A stretch of 14,769 nt of DNA from an uncultured Anaerolineaceae bacterium (GCA_937890875.1 CALAEB010000587.1:1-14769); one strand, 5' to 3'. Shown: positions 1 to 7,779, numbered from the stretch's first letter. The notes: a model not told the origin generated them from the sequence alone. Translations and numbers: made by a program.

Positions 1-323
1 GTTGTTTTCGCGGCGGCTTCAGCTCCGGGCTGGATCACGCCGATAATCGGAAGCGGAACCGTCTTTTCGACTTCATGTAGCGCGTACGCGCTGGCCGTGT
101 TGCAGGCAATAATGATCGATTTAACGTTTTTGGTCTCTAAAAAACGGATAATCTGGTGGGTATAACGCAAGACAGTTTCTTTGGATTTATTTCCGTAAGG
201 TACCCGGGCGGTGTCGCCGAAATAAACGACGTTTTCGGCCGGCATCAAGGCGACCAGCTTTCGCATCACGGTCAGCCCGCCCACGCCCGAATCAAAAATT
301 CCTATGGGTGCGGTGGAATCCAT
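1..323 (-). CDS. murI: Glutamate racemase, N-terminal part (cut by window edge)
   Basis: Cytoplasmic enzyme that interconverts L- and D-glutamate to supply D-glutamate for peptidoglycan. Only the first 107 residues lie in the window; the rest continues beyond position 1. Visible family motifs are GIFDSGVGGLTV (residues 8-19, with the conserved Asp11-Ser12), GDTARVPYG (36-44) and ACNTASA (73-79), where Cys74 is the first of the two catalytic cysteines. The second lies outside the window. The ATG at 323 follows a GGAGAG ribosome-binding site at a short distance. It is the last gene of the minus-strand block, 278 bases after the radical SAM gene. A TATAAT box in that gap suggests its own promoter. 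Identity is near certain; completeness cannot be judged. Confidence 0.93.
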   Translation of the reverse strand, partial: MDSTAPIGIFDSGVGGLTVMRKLVALMPAENVVYFGDTARVPYGNKSKETVLRYTHQIIRFLETKNVKSIIIACNTASAYALHEVEKTVPLPIIGVIQPGAEAAAKT

Positions 324-601
324 CGCGTCTCTCCTTTGGGTTTCAGTCTGGCCCGCACAAAATGACCGCCATTGATTATAAGTCCATCCGGCGGCGGACT
401 GCAAACTCCTTTTCGATTTTGGTTCGAGTATCAAATGCCGAATTGCTGAAAGCGGAAACCCTTTTTAATAATTGAATACCTTGGACGCTGAGACCAATTT
501 TTGAATTGGTCCACCGGTAATCTGAAACAGGCAGGAAGTTTTTCGAGCGGAGAAAGACGATCGGAGCGGTAAATCTGCGACGATCCGCTGAATCTGCAAT
601 T
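324..601. other. Gap between radical SAM gene and murI
   Basis: No convincing gene on either strand. The frames open here run out of, or antisense to, the flanking genes and resemble no family I know. The gap holds the murI promoter candidate (375-405). It also holds a small perfect inverted repeat, gaccaatt/aattggtc at 492-499 and 504-511 with a 4-base loop. Neither strand has a T-run after the repeat, so I do not call it an intrinsic terminator. Confidence 0.5.
375..405 (-). promoter_or_regulatory. Candidate promoter for murI
   Basis: On the minus strand a perfect TATAAT (380-375) is preceded by TTTGCA (405-400), with a 19-base spacer. The spacer is longer than ideal and the -35 box matches only 4 of 6 consensus bases. 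Transcription would start near 368, giving a leader of about 45 nt before the murI ATG. Prediction from sequence only. Confidence 0.4.
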
Positions 602-1429
602 TCAGCAGTTCCCGGTGTAAACATGAGACAGATACCCGCGGGCAATTTCCGCCAGATGGAAAAGCGAACTGACATCGGTCGGATCCCGATCCGTCATATG
701 GAATTGCGGGAAAAAGCGGGTCAAATGATAGGGAATTTCCGGATTGACCGAAGCGATCCAACCGGCCATTTGAGCTATTTCCTCTGCCGAATCATTTTCG
801 CCGGGAATGACCAGCGTCGTAATTTCGACGTGGCAGCGCGGCGCGCTGAGCGCAATAGTCCGCTTCACTGTTTCGAGGTCCCCGTAAAGCTTTTGATAAA
901 AAGTTTGCGTGAACCCTTTCAGATCGATGTTCATTGCGTCTATCCAGGGAAGCAATTCCAGCAGCGGTTTTTCTTCCACCGTTCCGCTGGTCACCAGGAC
1001 ATTTTTCAGATCGTTTTCATGCGCCAGACGGCTGCAGTCATAAACATATTCGTAACTGATCAGCGGTTCGTTATAGGTATAAGCGATTCCGATATTTCCG
1101 CGGGGTTTCAGCGCCAGCGCTTCTGCGATCAGCGCGTCCGGCGATATTTTGGTGGTTCGCGGGTGTCTGCCGAAAGTCTGTGAGATACCGCTGTTCTGGC
1201 AGAATGAGCAGTGCAGGTTACAGCCGTAACTCCCGACGGACAGAATCCGGCTTCCCGGGAAAAAGTGTTTCAGCGGTTTCTTCTCAATCGGGTCCAGCGC
1301 GATGGCGGTCAGCTCTCCGTAATTGATACAGCGGATCTGCTGGCCGATGTTGGCCCGGGCGCCGCAAAACCCGGTCTGTCCTTCGTCGAGTGTGCAATGA
1401 TGAAAGCAAAGCGGACAGATCTTTTTCAT
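602..1429 (-). CDS. AmmeMemoRadiSam system radical SAM enzyme
   Basis: A 275-residue radical SAM protein of the family that co-occurs with AMMECR1 and Memo-like proteins; its reaction is unknown. The 4Fe-4S/SAM site is CNLHCSFC (Cys70, Cys74, Cys77; CxxxCxxC spacing). The N-terminus carries four more cysteines (5, 8, 12, 22), which could hold a second metal site. LDPIEKKPLKHFFPGS (45-60) and AYTYNEP (116-122) are typical of this family and its pyruvate-formate-lyase-activase-like relatives. The protein stops at HVYTGNC. Many relatives, as I recall them, continue with a Cys-rich tail after this point; no such tail is encoded downstream in any frame. The ATG at 1429 overlaps the stop of the upstream gene (ATGA), so translation is probably coupled. 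High confidence in family, none in substrate. Confidence 0.88.
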   Translation of the reverse strand: MKKICPLCFHHCTLDEGQTGFCGARANIGQQIRCINYGELTAIALDPIEKKPLKHFFPGSRILSVGSYGCNLHCSFCQNSGISQTFGRHPRTTKISPDALIAEALALKPRGNIGIAYTYNEPLISYEYVYDCSRLAHENDLKNVLVTSGTVEEKPLLELLPWIDAMNIDLKGFTQTFYQKLYGDLETVKRTIALSAPRCHVEITTLVIPGENDSAEEIAQMAGWIASVNPEIPYHLTRFFPQFHMTDRDPTDVSSLFHLAEIARGYLSHVYTGNC

Positions 1430-2811
1430 TGGTGCCGGACCACCTCAAACCGTTCCAGTTCATAGGGCTCATCTTTTCGGATGCCGGCCTTTTTCCGCGC
1501 GATGTCGATCTGTTCCTCCACCGTATCCACGCCTTCCAGGTTCGGCAGGAGCAGCCCGCGCCGGTAATCTCTGGATATGATGACTCCGTATCGTTTCACA
1601 TCCAGCAATTCCGGCGAATGAATCGGTTCCGGCGGTGATAACACGTCTACGCTATAGACCAGATCGGCGAGTTCTTCACGGGAAACCGGCGGAAAACGCG
1701 GATCATTCATGCCGGCCGAAACCGCGTTCATGATGATTTCTTCCGCAATGTTTCCCATCGCCGGGGTAATAGTCCCGATGCAGCCGCGCAGCTGTCCGTT
1801 CTTTTTCAGCGAAACGAACACGCCGGCCTGCCGGGTAACCATCTCCTGCGGCAGATCTTTCGGCTGCCGCAAAAAAGCCCGCTGGGAAAGATAGTGTTCA
1901 AGCGAAGCGCGCGCCAATTTTACAAAAGGATCTTCCTGCGCTTTCAGCTGTTCCAGTTTTTCCCTTTCGGTTTGCCGGTAATGCTGATCAAAATGACGGT
2001 TTTCGTCATTGCCGGTAATTTCAAAAGCGGCTACGGCATACCCCACGCCGAAAGGCCCTTCATAGGAAAGCAATTCCGAACGGACGCTTTTTCCGTCCAA
2101 TGCTCCGGCCATAATCACAAAAGAGCGCAGCCCGCATTCACCGGCCCGTTCGCAGAATTCCGGGCTGAAGTTGAAAAACTCCAGAAAATCTCCGCTGGCC
2201 ATTGCCTCGGTCACTCTCCGGTCAAATTCGGGCCCTTCCGGTGCAAAGCCATAAGGGCCGTCCGCTTTCAGCCGGTGGGACAGATCGCCGCTGGCGATCA
2301 GGACCGTTTTCCGGTTCAGTCTTTCAGCCGTTTCGGCGATGCGCTTTCCGAATTGGTAATGGGTGAACAGCGGTTCACCGGAAAGCCCGATCCGGACCAA
2401 TTGGAACGCGTTATATTTTTGCTGAACAAAATATAACGGGATCAGTGTCCCGTGGTCCAGCCTGGCATTGTGTTTCCCGAGTTTCCCGGCGGGGATTTGC
2501 GCGTTGATGGCGGTCTGCTCAAGTTCTTTGGCAAATTTCTGGTCATATTGCGCGAACAACTGGACGTTGTGAATGCCGAACTGTTGAAGATCGCCGGAGG
2601 CTTTTGATCCGGGCGAAATATGAAAATAGTCTGAATAAAACGCGGAATGCGGCGAGGTGATTACGATCGTTTCAGGTTTGAGCGCGGCAATTTTTTCGGC
2701 GACAGCCCGGTAACTGTCAATCGTTTTCTGAATTTTTCTCTCTTCTCCCTTTCCGACTTCCGGCAGAATGATGGGCGGGTGGGGAACGATGAATGCTCCG
2801 AGAATGGACAT
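1426..2811 (-). CDS. Fused Memo-like (AmmeMemoRadiSam B) and AMMECR1 (AmmeMemoRadiSam A) protein
   Basis: A 461-residue two-domain protein. Residues 1-268 resemble the Memo/LigB class III extradiol-dioxygenase fold. Candidate metal or active-site residues are His11 (PHPP), His55 (SPHS), Asp119-His120 (LDHG) and the SGDLSH motif (174-179). A charged linker (about 268-295) leads to an AMMECR1 domain (about 296-458) with its hallmark LRGCIGT (341-347). The two are separate proteins in many organisms. The same three-part association (A, B and radical SAM) is known from comparative genomics, but no bacterial function is established to my knowledge. The start at 2811 has an AAAGGAG ribosome-binding site about 8 bases upstream. 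The stop overlaps the start of the radical SAM gene. Not a true dioxygenase as far as the sequence can tell. Confidence 0.9.
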   Translation of the reverse strand: MSILGAFIVPHPPIILPEVGKGEERKIQKTIDSYRAVAEKIAALKPETIVITSPHSAFYSDYFHISPGSKASGDLQQFGIHNVQLFAQYDQKFAKELEQTAINAQIPAGKLGKHNARLDHGTLIPLYFVQQKYNAFQLVRIGLSGEPLFTHYQFGKRIAETAERLNRKTVLIASGDLSHRLKADGPYGFAPEGPEFDRRVTEAMASGDFLEFFNFSPEFCERAGECGLRSFVIMAGALDGKSVRSELLSYEGPFGVGYAVAAFEITGNDENRHFDQHYRQTEREKLEQLKAQEDPFVKLARASLEHYLSQRAFLRQPKDLPQEMVTRQAGVFVSLKKNGQLRGCIGTITPAMGNIAEEIIMNAVSAGMNDPRFPPVSREELADLVYSVDVLSPPEPIHSPELLDVKRYGVIISRDYRRGLLLPNLEGVDTVEEQIDIARKKAGIRKDEPYELERFEVVRHQ

Positions 2812-2849
2812 GGCAACAGCTCCTTTTCCGGATAAACTCCTTTTCTTTA

Positions 2850-2855
2850 ATTATA
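2850..2855 (-). promoter_or_regulatory. Candidate -10 box for the AmmeMemoRadiSam unit
   Basis: A TATAAT in an AT-rich stretch lies about 40 bases before the ATG at 2811. A perfect TTGACA sits at 2869-2864, but only 8 bases from the TATAAT, too close to be its -35. At the right distance there is only a poor match. A promoter here is plausible because the preceding gene ends with a terminator-like hairpin. The exact boxes are unsure. Confidence 0.3.
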
Positions 2856-2901
2856 TATCGTCCTGTCAATGTTTATTTCGCTGGATGGAAATTGAAATTT
2901 G

Positions 2902-2927
2902 AAAAAACACTTTTGCTTCGGTGTTTT
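2902..2927 (-). terminator. Possible terminator of the aldehyde dehydrogenase gene
   Basis: Read on the minus strand just after the stop at 2945, AAAACAC (2927-2921) pairs with GTGTTTT (2910-2904) across a 10-base loop, and the run of Ts extends two more bases. The stem is AT-rich with few GC pairs, so efficiency may be modest. It separates the aldehyde dehydrogenase from the AmmeMemoRadiSam unit. Confidence 0.45.
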
Positions 2928-2944
2928 GGATTCCAGACAACCTG

Positions 2945-4309
2945 CTATTTGAACAACGCTTTCAATATTTTCCGTTTCCAATCACTGTAAGGATGGTAAC
3001 GGATGGGAAGGTCAATCCAGTTGGCTTTGTCCAGGACACTTTTTTCATGTGAGAATGTGTCGAAACTGTGTTTCCCGTGATAACTGCCCATTCCGCTCTC
3101 GCCGACACCGCCAAACCCAAGCCAGGGAGTGACGATGTGCATGACCGTATCATTGATACAGCCACCGCCGAAGGAAACGCGGCTGAAAATCAGCTTTTGC
3201 ATCGCCCGATCGGTTGAAAAAAGGTAAAGCGCGAGCGGTTTGGGAAGCTGGCTCAGTCGATGGATGATTTCATCGGGCTCATCGAATGTCAGCACGGGCA
3301 AAATCGGCCCGAATATTTCTTCCTTCATCACAGCGTCATCCCAGCGGACCGGATCGAGAATTGTCGGTTCGATAAAACGGCTTGTCTCGTCCGAATTCCC
3401 GCCGAAAACGATATTTCCGGGCTTCATCAGGTTCAGCAGGCGGGAGAAATGTTTCTGGTTGATAATGACAGGCAGATTGGCATAATCTTTTCCGGGGAAA
3501 AAAGCGGAAATTTCTTCAATCAGGTATCCGATCAGCTGGTCTTTCACGGCGGAATGGACCCACAGATAATCCGGCGCGACGCAGGTTTGGCCGGCGTTGA
3601 TGAGTTTGCCGAAGGCGATCCGGCGGGCGGCCAGCTTTAAATCCGCGGACCGGTCAACGATGCAGGGACTTTTGCCGCCTAATTCCAATGTAACCGGCGT
3701 GAGGTTTTCCGCCGCTGCCCGCATCACGCTCCGGCCGGCGGCGGGACTGCCGGTAAAAAAGATGGAATCAAATTTCTGCCGGAGCAATTCGGTGTTCTCA
3801 TCCCGCCCGCCTTCAATTACAGTGACGAATTCCTGCGGAAAACAATCCCGGATGAACGCAGCGATCATGCTGCTGGTATGCGGAGCGTAAGCGGAAGGTT
3901 TGATGACGGCGCAATTACCCGCGGCGATGGCGCCGCATAAGGGTTCCATGCAAAGCTGGAAAGGATAGTTCCAGGGGGCCATAATCAAAACAACGCCATA
4001 GGGTTCAGGCAGGATATAGCTTTTGGCGCGGAATTGTTCCAACGGCGTGGGGACGTGCCGCGGCTTTGCCCATGCTTTGACATTCCGGATGATGGCATCC
4101 AGGTCGCTCAGAACGGGTACGATCTCGGTCAGGTATCCTTCATGCGGCGTTTTCCGCAGGTCCAGGCGGAGCGCGTCCAAAATAACCGTCTCTTTCTCAT
4201 GAATGGCGGAGCGCAGTTTCTTCAGAGCCCGCAGTCTGAAATCGACAGGCAGGGTGGCGCCGGTGAGGAAAAGCTTTTTCTGTTCGGACAGGATCGTTTG
4301 GATTTGCAT
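2945..4309 (-). CDS. NAD(P)-dependent aldehyde dehydrogenase, class 3-like
   Basis: Oxidises an aldehyde to the carboxylic acid with NAD or NADP. The 454 residues match the usual length of the short class-3 type (YwdH/AlkH-like). The cofactor and active-site motifs are intact: APWNYPF (111-117, Asn114), FFTGSPAAG (184-192), LELGGKSP (208-215, general base Glu209), GQTCVAPDY (240-248, nucleophile Cys243) and EEIFGP (330-335). The C-terminal stretch WIDLPIRYHPYSDWK is typical of this group. No strong Shine-Dalgarno precedes the ATG at 4309, but the N-terminus MQIQTILSEQKKLF matches family starts. It lies 148 bases downstream of the LacI gene with an unusual inverted repeat between. Whether it belongs to the sugar regulon or is a housekeeping fatty-aldehyde enzyme cannot be decided; the substrate is unknown. 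Confidence 0.92.
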   Translation of the reverse strand: MQIQTILSEQKKLFLTGATLPVDFRLRALKKLRSAIHEKETVILDALRLDLRKTPHEGYLTEIVPVLSDLDAIIRNVKAWAKPRHVPTPLEQFRAKSYILPEPYGVVLIMAPWNYPFQLCMEPLCGAIAAGNCAVIKPSAYAPHTSSMIAAFIRDCFPQEFVTVIEGGRDENTELLRQKFDSIFFTGSPAAGRSVMRAAAENLTPVTLELGGKSPCIVDRSADLKLAARRIAFGKLINAGQTCVAPDYLWVHSAVKDQLIGYLIEEISAFFPGKDYANLPVIINQKHFSRLLNLMKPGNIVFGGNSDETSRFIEPTILDPVRWDDAVMKEEIFGPILPVLTFDEPDEIIHRLSQLPKPLALYLFSTDRAMQKLIFSRVSFGGGCINDTVMHIVTPWLGFGGVGESGMGSYHGKHSFDTFSHEKSVLDKANWIDLPIRYHPYSDWKRKILKALFK

Positions 4310-4325
4310 GGTCTGTTTTTCAGGA

Positions 4326-4374
4326 AGAGCCGTTATTTTGAAGATCGGATTGTATCTTCATTATATCCGGCTCT
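4326..4374. repeat. Two-stem inverted repeat upstream of aldehyde dehydrogenase
   Basis: Outer arms agagccg (4326-4332) and cggctct (4368-4374) enclose inner arms tgaagat (4339-4345) and atcttca (4354-4360). Both pairs are perfect over 7 bases; unpaired AT-rich stretches separate them and the central loop is 8 bases. On the minus strand a TATAAT (4365-4360) falls at the edge of one inner arm, so the structure overlaps a likely -10 box 50 or so bases before the ATG at 4309. It could be a DNA operator or a structured leader. No similar repeat was seen elsewhere in the window. Confidence 0.5.
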
Positions 4375-4376
4375 GG

Positions 4377-4398
4377 AAAAGCCGGTACGGCAGCCGGC
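4377..4398 (-). terminator. Weak terminator-like hairpin after the LacI gene
   Basis: On the minus strand GCCGG (4398-4394) pairs with CCGGC (4385-4381) over an 8-base loop and is followed by TTTT (4380-4377). The stem is only 5 bp and the T-run only four bases, so this may end or merely slow transcription from the repressor gene. Confidence 0.3.
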
Positions 4399-4457
4399 AA
4401 TTCGAAATACAAGCATCTACTTTGAGCAGAATATCTTTTTCAAAAATCGCGTCGCTG

Positions 4458-5537
4458 TCACTGCAGATCCATTCCGCCGATTTTGATGAACGGCAGGCTT
4501 TCTTTGATCAGAATGCTGCACTCCGTGATAATGTTTGACGCCTGCAGCTTGCGGTCTCCGATCAGAAATTCATAAAGCATGCAGATGGCTGTATAGAATT
4601 GCTGTGCGGGTTTTTGATAAATTGTTGCACAGACGATCCCGGATTCCAGCAGCTCCCCGATTTCGGAGGTAAATTCGTGCCCGAATACTTTAATTCTTCC
4701 CGCGTTGCCCGAGTCTTTCACTGCGTCGGCGCACCATTGCGTTAAGCCGTTTGTAACATAAATCGCGTTCAGGCTTGAGTGGTTACGGATACAATCCAAT
4801 GTTATTTGGTAAATCGCCTGATAGGATTCTTTTTCTGTTTCACTGGGGACATTGCAGATTTGCAGGATGTCTATATCCAACGGCTCTTGTTTAATTTTGC
4901 TGACAAATCCGGAGACCCGCTGTTGTGTGCCGGAAAATCCCGCGTTTGGTGAGAGGATGATCACCTTACTGTTGTCTCCTGTATACAGATGAATGAGCTT
5001 CGCGGCCAGCGCTCCGATTTGAAAATCGTCCGGGCCGATATGAAAGAAACGCCGGCTGCCGACCGTATCCTCAATCACGGTTGCGAAAAGAACATTTTCA
5101 GGGATGTGCTGGTCCAGCATGTCAGCCAGGCTGTCGCTTACCGGTGTGAATATCAGTCCGTTGACGTTCTGTTTGATCAGGTTGTCAATCGATTTTAACT
5201 GATCGTTCCGGTTGTACCGGTTGGTATGATCAACCACCAGTTCAACGCCGAATGGACGCAGCTGGTTCCTGGCACTGTTGATACCCGAGTCGATCTCAGC
5301 CCAGAACTCGTTTTCAACTTTCGGGTAGGTGATTCCGATTTTGAAGTTACTTTTACGGGCGGAAAGCGCCCTGGCGATCTGGTTCGGGCGGTAAGAAAGC
5401 TGTTCAATCGCTTCTGTGACAGCTTTTAAATTCTTTTGAGATACCCGTCCCCGATTATGAAGGACCCTGTCAACCGTTGCAATAGAAACTCCGGATCGTA
5501 TGGCTACATCTTTAATAGTCGGCTGCTGATTTTTCAT
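4458..5537 (-). CDS. LacI-family transcriptional repressor
   Basis: A 359-residue DNA-binding sugar-responsive regulator of normal family length. The N-terminal helix-turn-helix is at about residues 7-26 (TIKDVAIRSGVSIATVDRVL), followed by the hinge helix NQIARALSA (52-60). A type I periplasmic-binding-protein-like effector domain (about 65-345) completes it. The Asp in TVDRV, where LacI itself has Ser, marks a subgroup often found next to ABC sugar importers. It follows the SMP-30 gene by 151 bases and lies in the same direction, so it may be partly co-transcribed with the operon it is likely to control. Overlapping palindromes 31-70 bases upstream of its start could allow self-control. The natural targets are probably the palindromes in the divergent region at 8539-9023. 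The effector sugar cannot be read from sequence. Confidence 0.93.
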   Translation of the reverse strand: MKNQQPTIKDVAIRSGVSIATVDRVLHNRGRVSQKNLKAVTEAIEQLSYRPNQIARALSARKSNFKIGITYPKVENEFWAEIDSGINSARNQLRPFGVELVVDHTNRYNRNDQLKSIDNLIKQNVNGLIFTPVSDSLADMLDQHIPENVLFATVIEDTVGSRRFFHIGPDDFQIGALAAKLIHLYTGDNSKVIILSPNAGFSGTQQRVSGFVSKIKQEPLDIDILQICNVPSETEKESYQAIYQITLDCIRNHSSLNAIYVTNGLTQWCADAVKDSGNAGRIKVFGHEFTSEIGELLESGIVCATIYQKPAQQFYTAICMLYEFLIGDRKLQASNIITECSILIKESLPFIKIGGMDLQ

Positions 5538-5567
5538 AATCTTTCTCTGCGATGATCTCTGATAGCT

Positions 5568-5607
5568 GAATCAATCGACGATTCGAATTTCGGTGCTTCC
5601 CCGGGAA
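5568..5607. promoter_or_regulatory. Cluster of short palindromes upstream of the LacI gene
   Basis: Within 40 bases lie aatcg-a-cgatt (5573-5583), attcgaat (5581-5588) and ttccc-c-gggaa (5597-5607). They sit 31-70 bases before the repressor ATG, where an autoregulatory operator would be expected. None resembles the 18-bp palindrome at 8941-8958, so they may bind a different protein or be incidental. Confidence 0.3.
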
Positions 5608-5688
5608 AAATAACGCATCAGCCGGAAAAGTATCTTTCTGTTTTTCTCGAACTTCTGATGATAAACGTTGGCGCCGGTGAACAGCCGG

Positions 5689-6582
5689 TTATCGTCCTGT
5701 CAAAATATTATCATCGATAAAAAAATCGGGGGAGCCTTTTCCGACATTTTCACAAAAGTAACAATTTCCGCCCCGGTATTGGCCTTCTGCGTCTGTCCCG
5801 GATTCCGCATCTCCGACCGCTGCTGATGTGATGAAAAGATGCTCCAGTTTGCCGCCGCCAAAGCACAAACTTGAGACTTGCTGAGCCGGAAACGAATATT
5901 CACAGAGCAGTGTTCCTTGCGGAGAAATTTTCCGAATGCAGCTGCCGCCCCAGAGTGCGGTCCAGATATCACCGTTGGCGTCGACTGTCATTCCGTCCGG
6001 GACAGCGTTCTCTTTTTCCACCGTATACAGAACTCGCGGCGTATGGATGGCCCCGGTATTCATATCATATTGATATGCCGTAATTTTCCGGTCGCCTGAA
6101 TCGGTATGATAAAACACATTGCTGTCCGGCGAGAAGCCCATCCCGTTGCTGATTTTTAAGTCTGAGAGCAGAATATCCGGCGTCCTCTTCCGCGAAAAAA
6201 CATATAAATTCCCCCCTGAATGGGATTCTTTCAGTGTTCCGGCAAAGATCCTGCCGGTCTTATCGCATGCGGCGTCGTTAAATCGTTCGTCTCGCGGCAG
6301 ATCCATCTCAAACAGGCAAATCGGTTGGGTATAACCGTCTGCGGACCAGCGGGAAAGCAGCAGCCCTTTTCGGGTGAACAGGAGCAGATCATAGCGCCGG
6401 GTGAACAAAAAGGCGCCGGTTTCATACTCGCATTGAAAAATGGGCTTGTTTTCGTTTGTGGCGGGATCATATGCAAAAATTGTACCGGCCAGAATATCCG
6501 TCCAGTAAAACATTTTTGTATCGGCCCGCCAGCGGGGGCCTTCCCCTAAGCGGGCGTCGGAGTGGATCGTAATAACGTTCAT
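5689..6582 (-). CDS. SMP-30/gluconolactonase/LRE family lactonase
   Basis: A six-bladed beta-propeller metal hydrolase of 297 residues, expected to open a sugar-acid lactone to the free aldonate. The metal-binding residues of the family are all visible: Glu14 (GEGPRW), Asn102 (RFNDAA), Asn146 (ISNGMGF) and Asp196 (VPDGMTV). Family repeats such as DKTGRIFAGTL and DANGDIWTALWGG are present. I place the start at 6582, which gives the usual short lead-in to GEGP. An in-frame ATG at 6606 would overlap the upstream gene. The chosen start lies 10 bases after the stop of the galactonate dehydratase gene, so the two are in one operon. A lactonase next to an aldonate dehydratase and an SDR fits hydrolysis of the lactone made by the SDR, perhaps galactonolactone. 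Confidence 0.88.
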   Translation of the reverse strand: MNVITIHSDARLGEGPRWRADTKMFYWTDILAGTIFAYDPATNENKPIFQCEYETGAFLFTRRYDLLLFTRKGLLLSRWSADGYTQPICLFEMDLPRDERFNDAACDKTGRIFAGTLKESHSGGNLYVFSRKRTPDILLSDLKISNGMGFSPDSNVFYHTDSGDRKITAYQYDMNTGAIHTPRVLYTVEKENAVPDGMTVDANGDIWTALWGGSCIRKISPQGTLLCEYSFPAQQVSSLCFGGGKLEHLFITSAAVGDAESGTDAEGQYRGGNCYFCENVGKGSPDFFIDDNILTGR

Positions 6583-6592
6583 GATTTTCTTT

Positions 6593-7741
6593 TCACCATT
6601 CCGCAACGCTTCCGTCTTCCAGCCGGAGAACCGGATTTTTCCAATTATGTCCGGTTTTGGCCATTTCCCGGATGGCCGTTTCGTTCACTTCAATTCCCAG
6701 ACCCGGTCCTTTCAGCAATTCAATATAACTGTCGTCAAATTGAAAAACAGCGGGATCTTTTACGTAAAGTCCCATCTCATTCCCTTTGTTATAGGCCATT
6801 CCCAGACTTTGCTCCTGGATGCAGGCATTAATGGAGGCAAAATCCACTTGCAGACAGGCGGCGAACGCCACCGGACCTAATGGGCAATGCGGTGCGATCG
6901 CCATATCATACGCTTCGGCCATTGCGGCGATTCGCCGTACTTCTGAAATTCCGCCGGCGTGGCTCAGGTCAGGCTGGATGATGTCAACACAGCCAAGCTG
7001 AAAGATCCGTTTGAAATCCCAGCGCGTGTAACAGCGTTCTCCGGTTGCCAGCGGAATGTTGGTATGCCGGTGAAGTTCAGCAAATGCTTCCAGGTTGTCA
7101 AAGAGCAGCGGTTCCTCGATGAAAAGGAGTCTGAATGGTTCCAATTCTTTTAATAACGTTTTCGCGGTTCCTTTATGGACCCGGCCATGAAAATCAATTG
7201 CAATTCCATAGTTATACCCGATTTTGTCACGGATCGCGGCAACCTTCGCCAACAGTTTGTCGATCGCCTGATTATCGTTGATCCAGCTGCCGGCATCCAT
7301 GCCGAGCATCTTGATATTCCTAAATCCGTGGGAGACCCGATCTGCCGCGCAGGCTGCCGCTTCTTCCGGAGTCCCGGAATCGATCCAGCTATAGACAGAC
7401 ATTTTATCGCGGACTTTTCCTCCCAGCATCTCGTAAACCGGCACACCCAAAGCGCGGGCTTTGATATCCCAGACAGCCTGATCGACGCCGGAGAGCGCGC
7501 TGGAAAGGACCGGCCCGCCACGATAAAAGCCGCCGCGATACAAAACCTGCCAAAGATCTTCCACATCCCGATAATCTGCGCCAAGAATATATTGGCTGAT
7601 CTCGTTGACCGCAGCCGCGGTTGTATCCGCTCTTCCTTCCACCACCGGTTCGCCCCAGCCGGTCAGCCCGTCATCCGTTCCTAATTTCAACAATAGCCAG
7701 CGCGGCGCAATTTTAAAAGTTTCAATGCTTGTGATTTTCAT
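6593..7741 (-). CDS. dgoD: D-galactonate dehydratase (enolase superfamily)
   Basis: Dehydrates D-galactonate to 2-dehydro-3-deoxy-D-galactonate using Mg2+. The 382-residue product has the same length as the E. coli enzyme and aligns with it, from memory, almost end to end, including GWGEPVVEGRA, FYRGGP, IEEPLL, QPDLSHAGGI, APHCPLGP and the terminal SVAEW. Metal ligands Asp183, Glu209 and Glu235 and the catalytic histidines His185 (DFHGRV) and His285 (APHCPLG) fall at matching positions. The ATG at 7741 follows an AGAGGA site 5 bases upstream. A longer in-frame start would run back into the SDR gene and adds no family sequence. It lies 38 bases downstream of the SDR gene and 10 upstream of the lactonase gene. 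A related aldonate specificity, such as gluconate or arabinonate, cannot be ruled out. Confidence 0.9.
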   Translation of the reverse strand: MKITSIETFKIAPRWLLLKLGTDDGLTGWGEPVVEGRADTTAAAVNEISQYILGADYRDVEDLWQVLYRGGFYRGGPVLSSALSGVDQAVWDIKARALGVPVYEMLGGKVRDKMSVYSWIDSGTPEEAAACAADRVSHGFRNIKMLGMDAGSWINDNQAIDKLLAKVAAIRDKIGYNYGIAIDFHGRVHKGTAKTLLKELEPFRLLFIEEPLLFDNLEAFAELHRHTNIPLATGERCYTRWDFKRIFQLGCVDIIQPDLSHAGGISEVRRIAAMAEAYDMAIAPHCPLGPVAFAACLQVDFASINACIQEQSLGMAYNKGNEMGLYVKDPAVFQFDDSYIELLKGPGLGIEVNETAIREMAKTGHNWKNPVLRLEDGSVAEW

Positions 7742-7779
7742 CTTTTCCTCTTGTTTCGTTGTTGTTGGAAGGCTCCGGT

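Noticed and set aside
492..511. Small perfect hairpin after the radical SAM gene as a terminator
   Set aside because: Stem of 8 bp with no T-run on either strand; kept only as a note in the gap entry.
623..1183. Open plus-strand frame of 186 codons opposite the radical SAM gene
   Set aside because: It is the reverse image of a well-supported gene, has no ribosome-binding site I trust and no family resemblance; the same holds for the other long antisense frames at 1894-2436, 7175-7684 and 11610-12269.
2856..5703. The same 14-mer (tatcgtcctgtcaa) at 2856-2869 and 5690-5703, as a shared regulatory site
   Set aside because: A single identical 14-mer pair is about what chance gives in a window of this size, and the second copy is the coding end of the lactonase gene.
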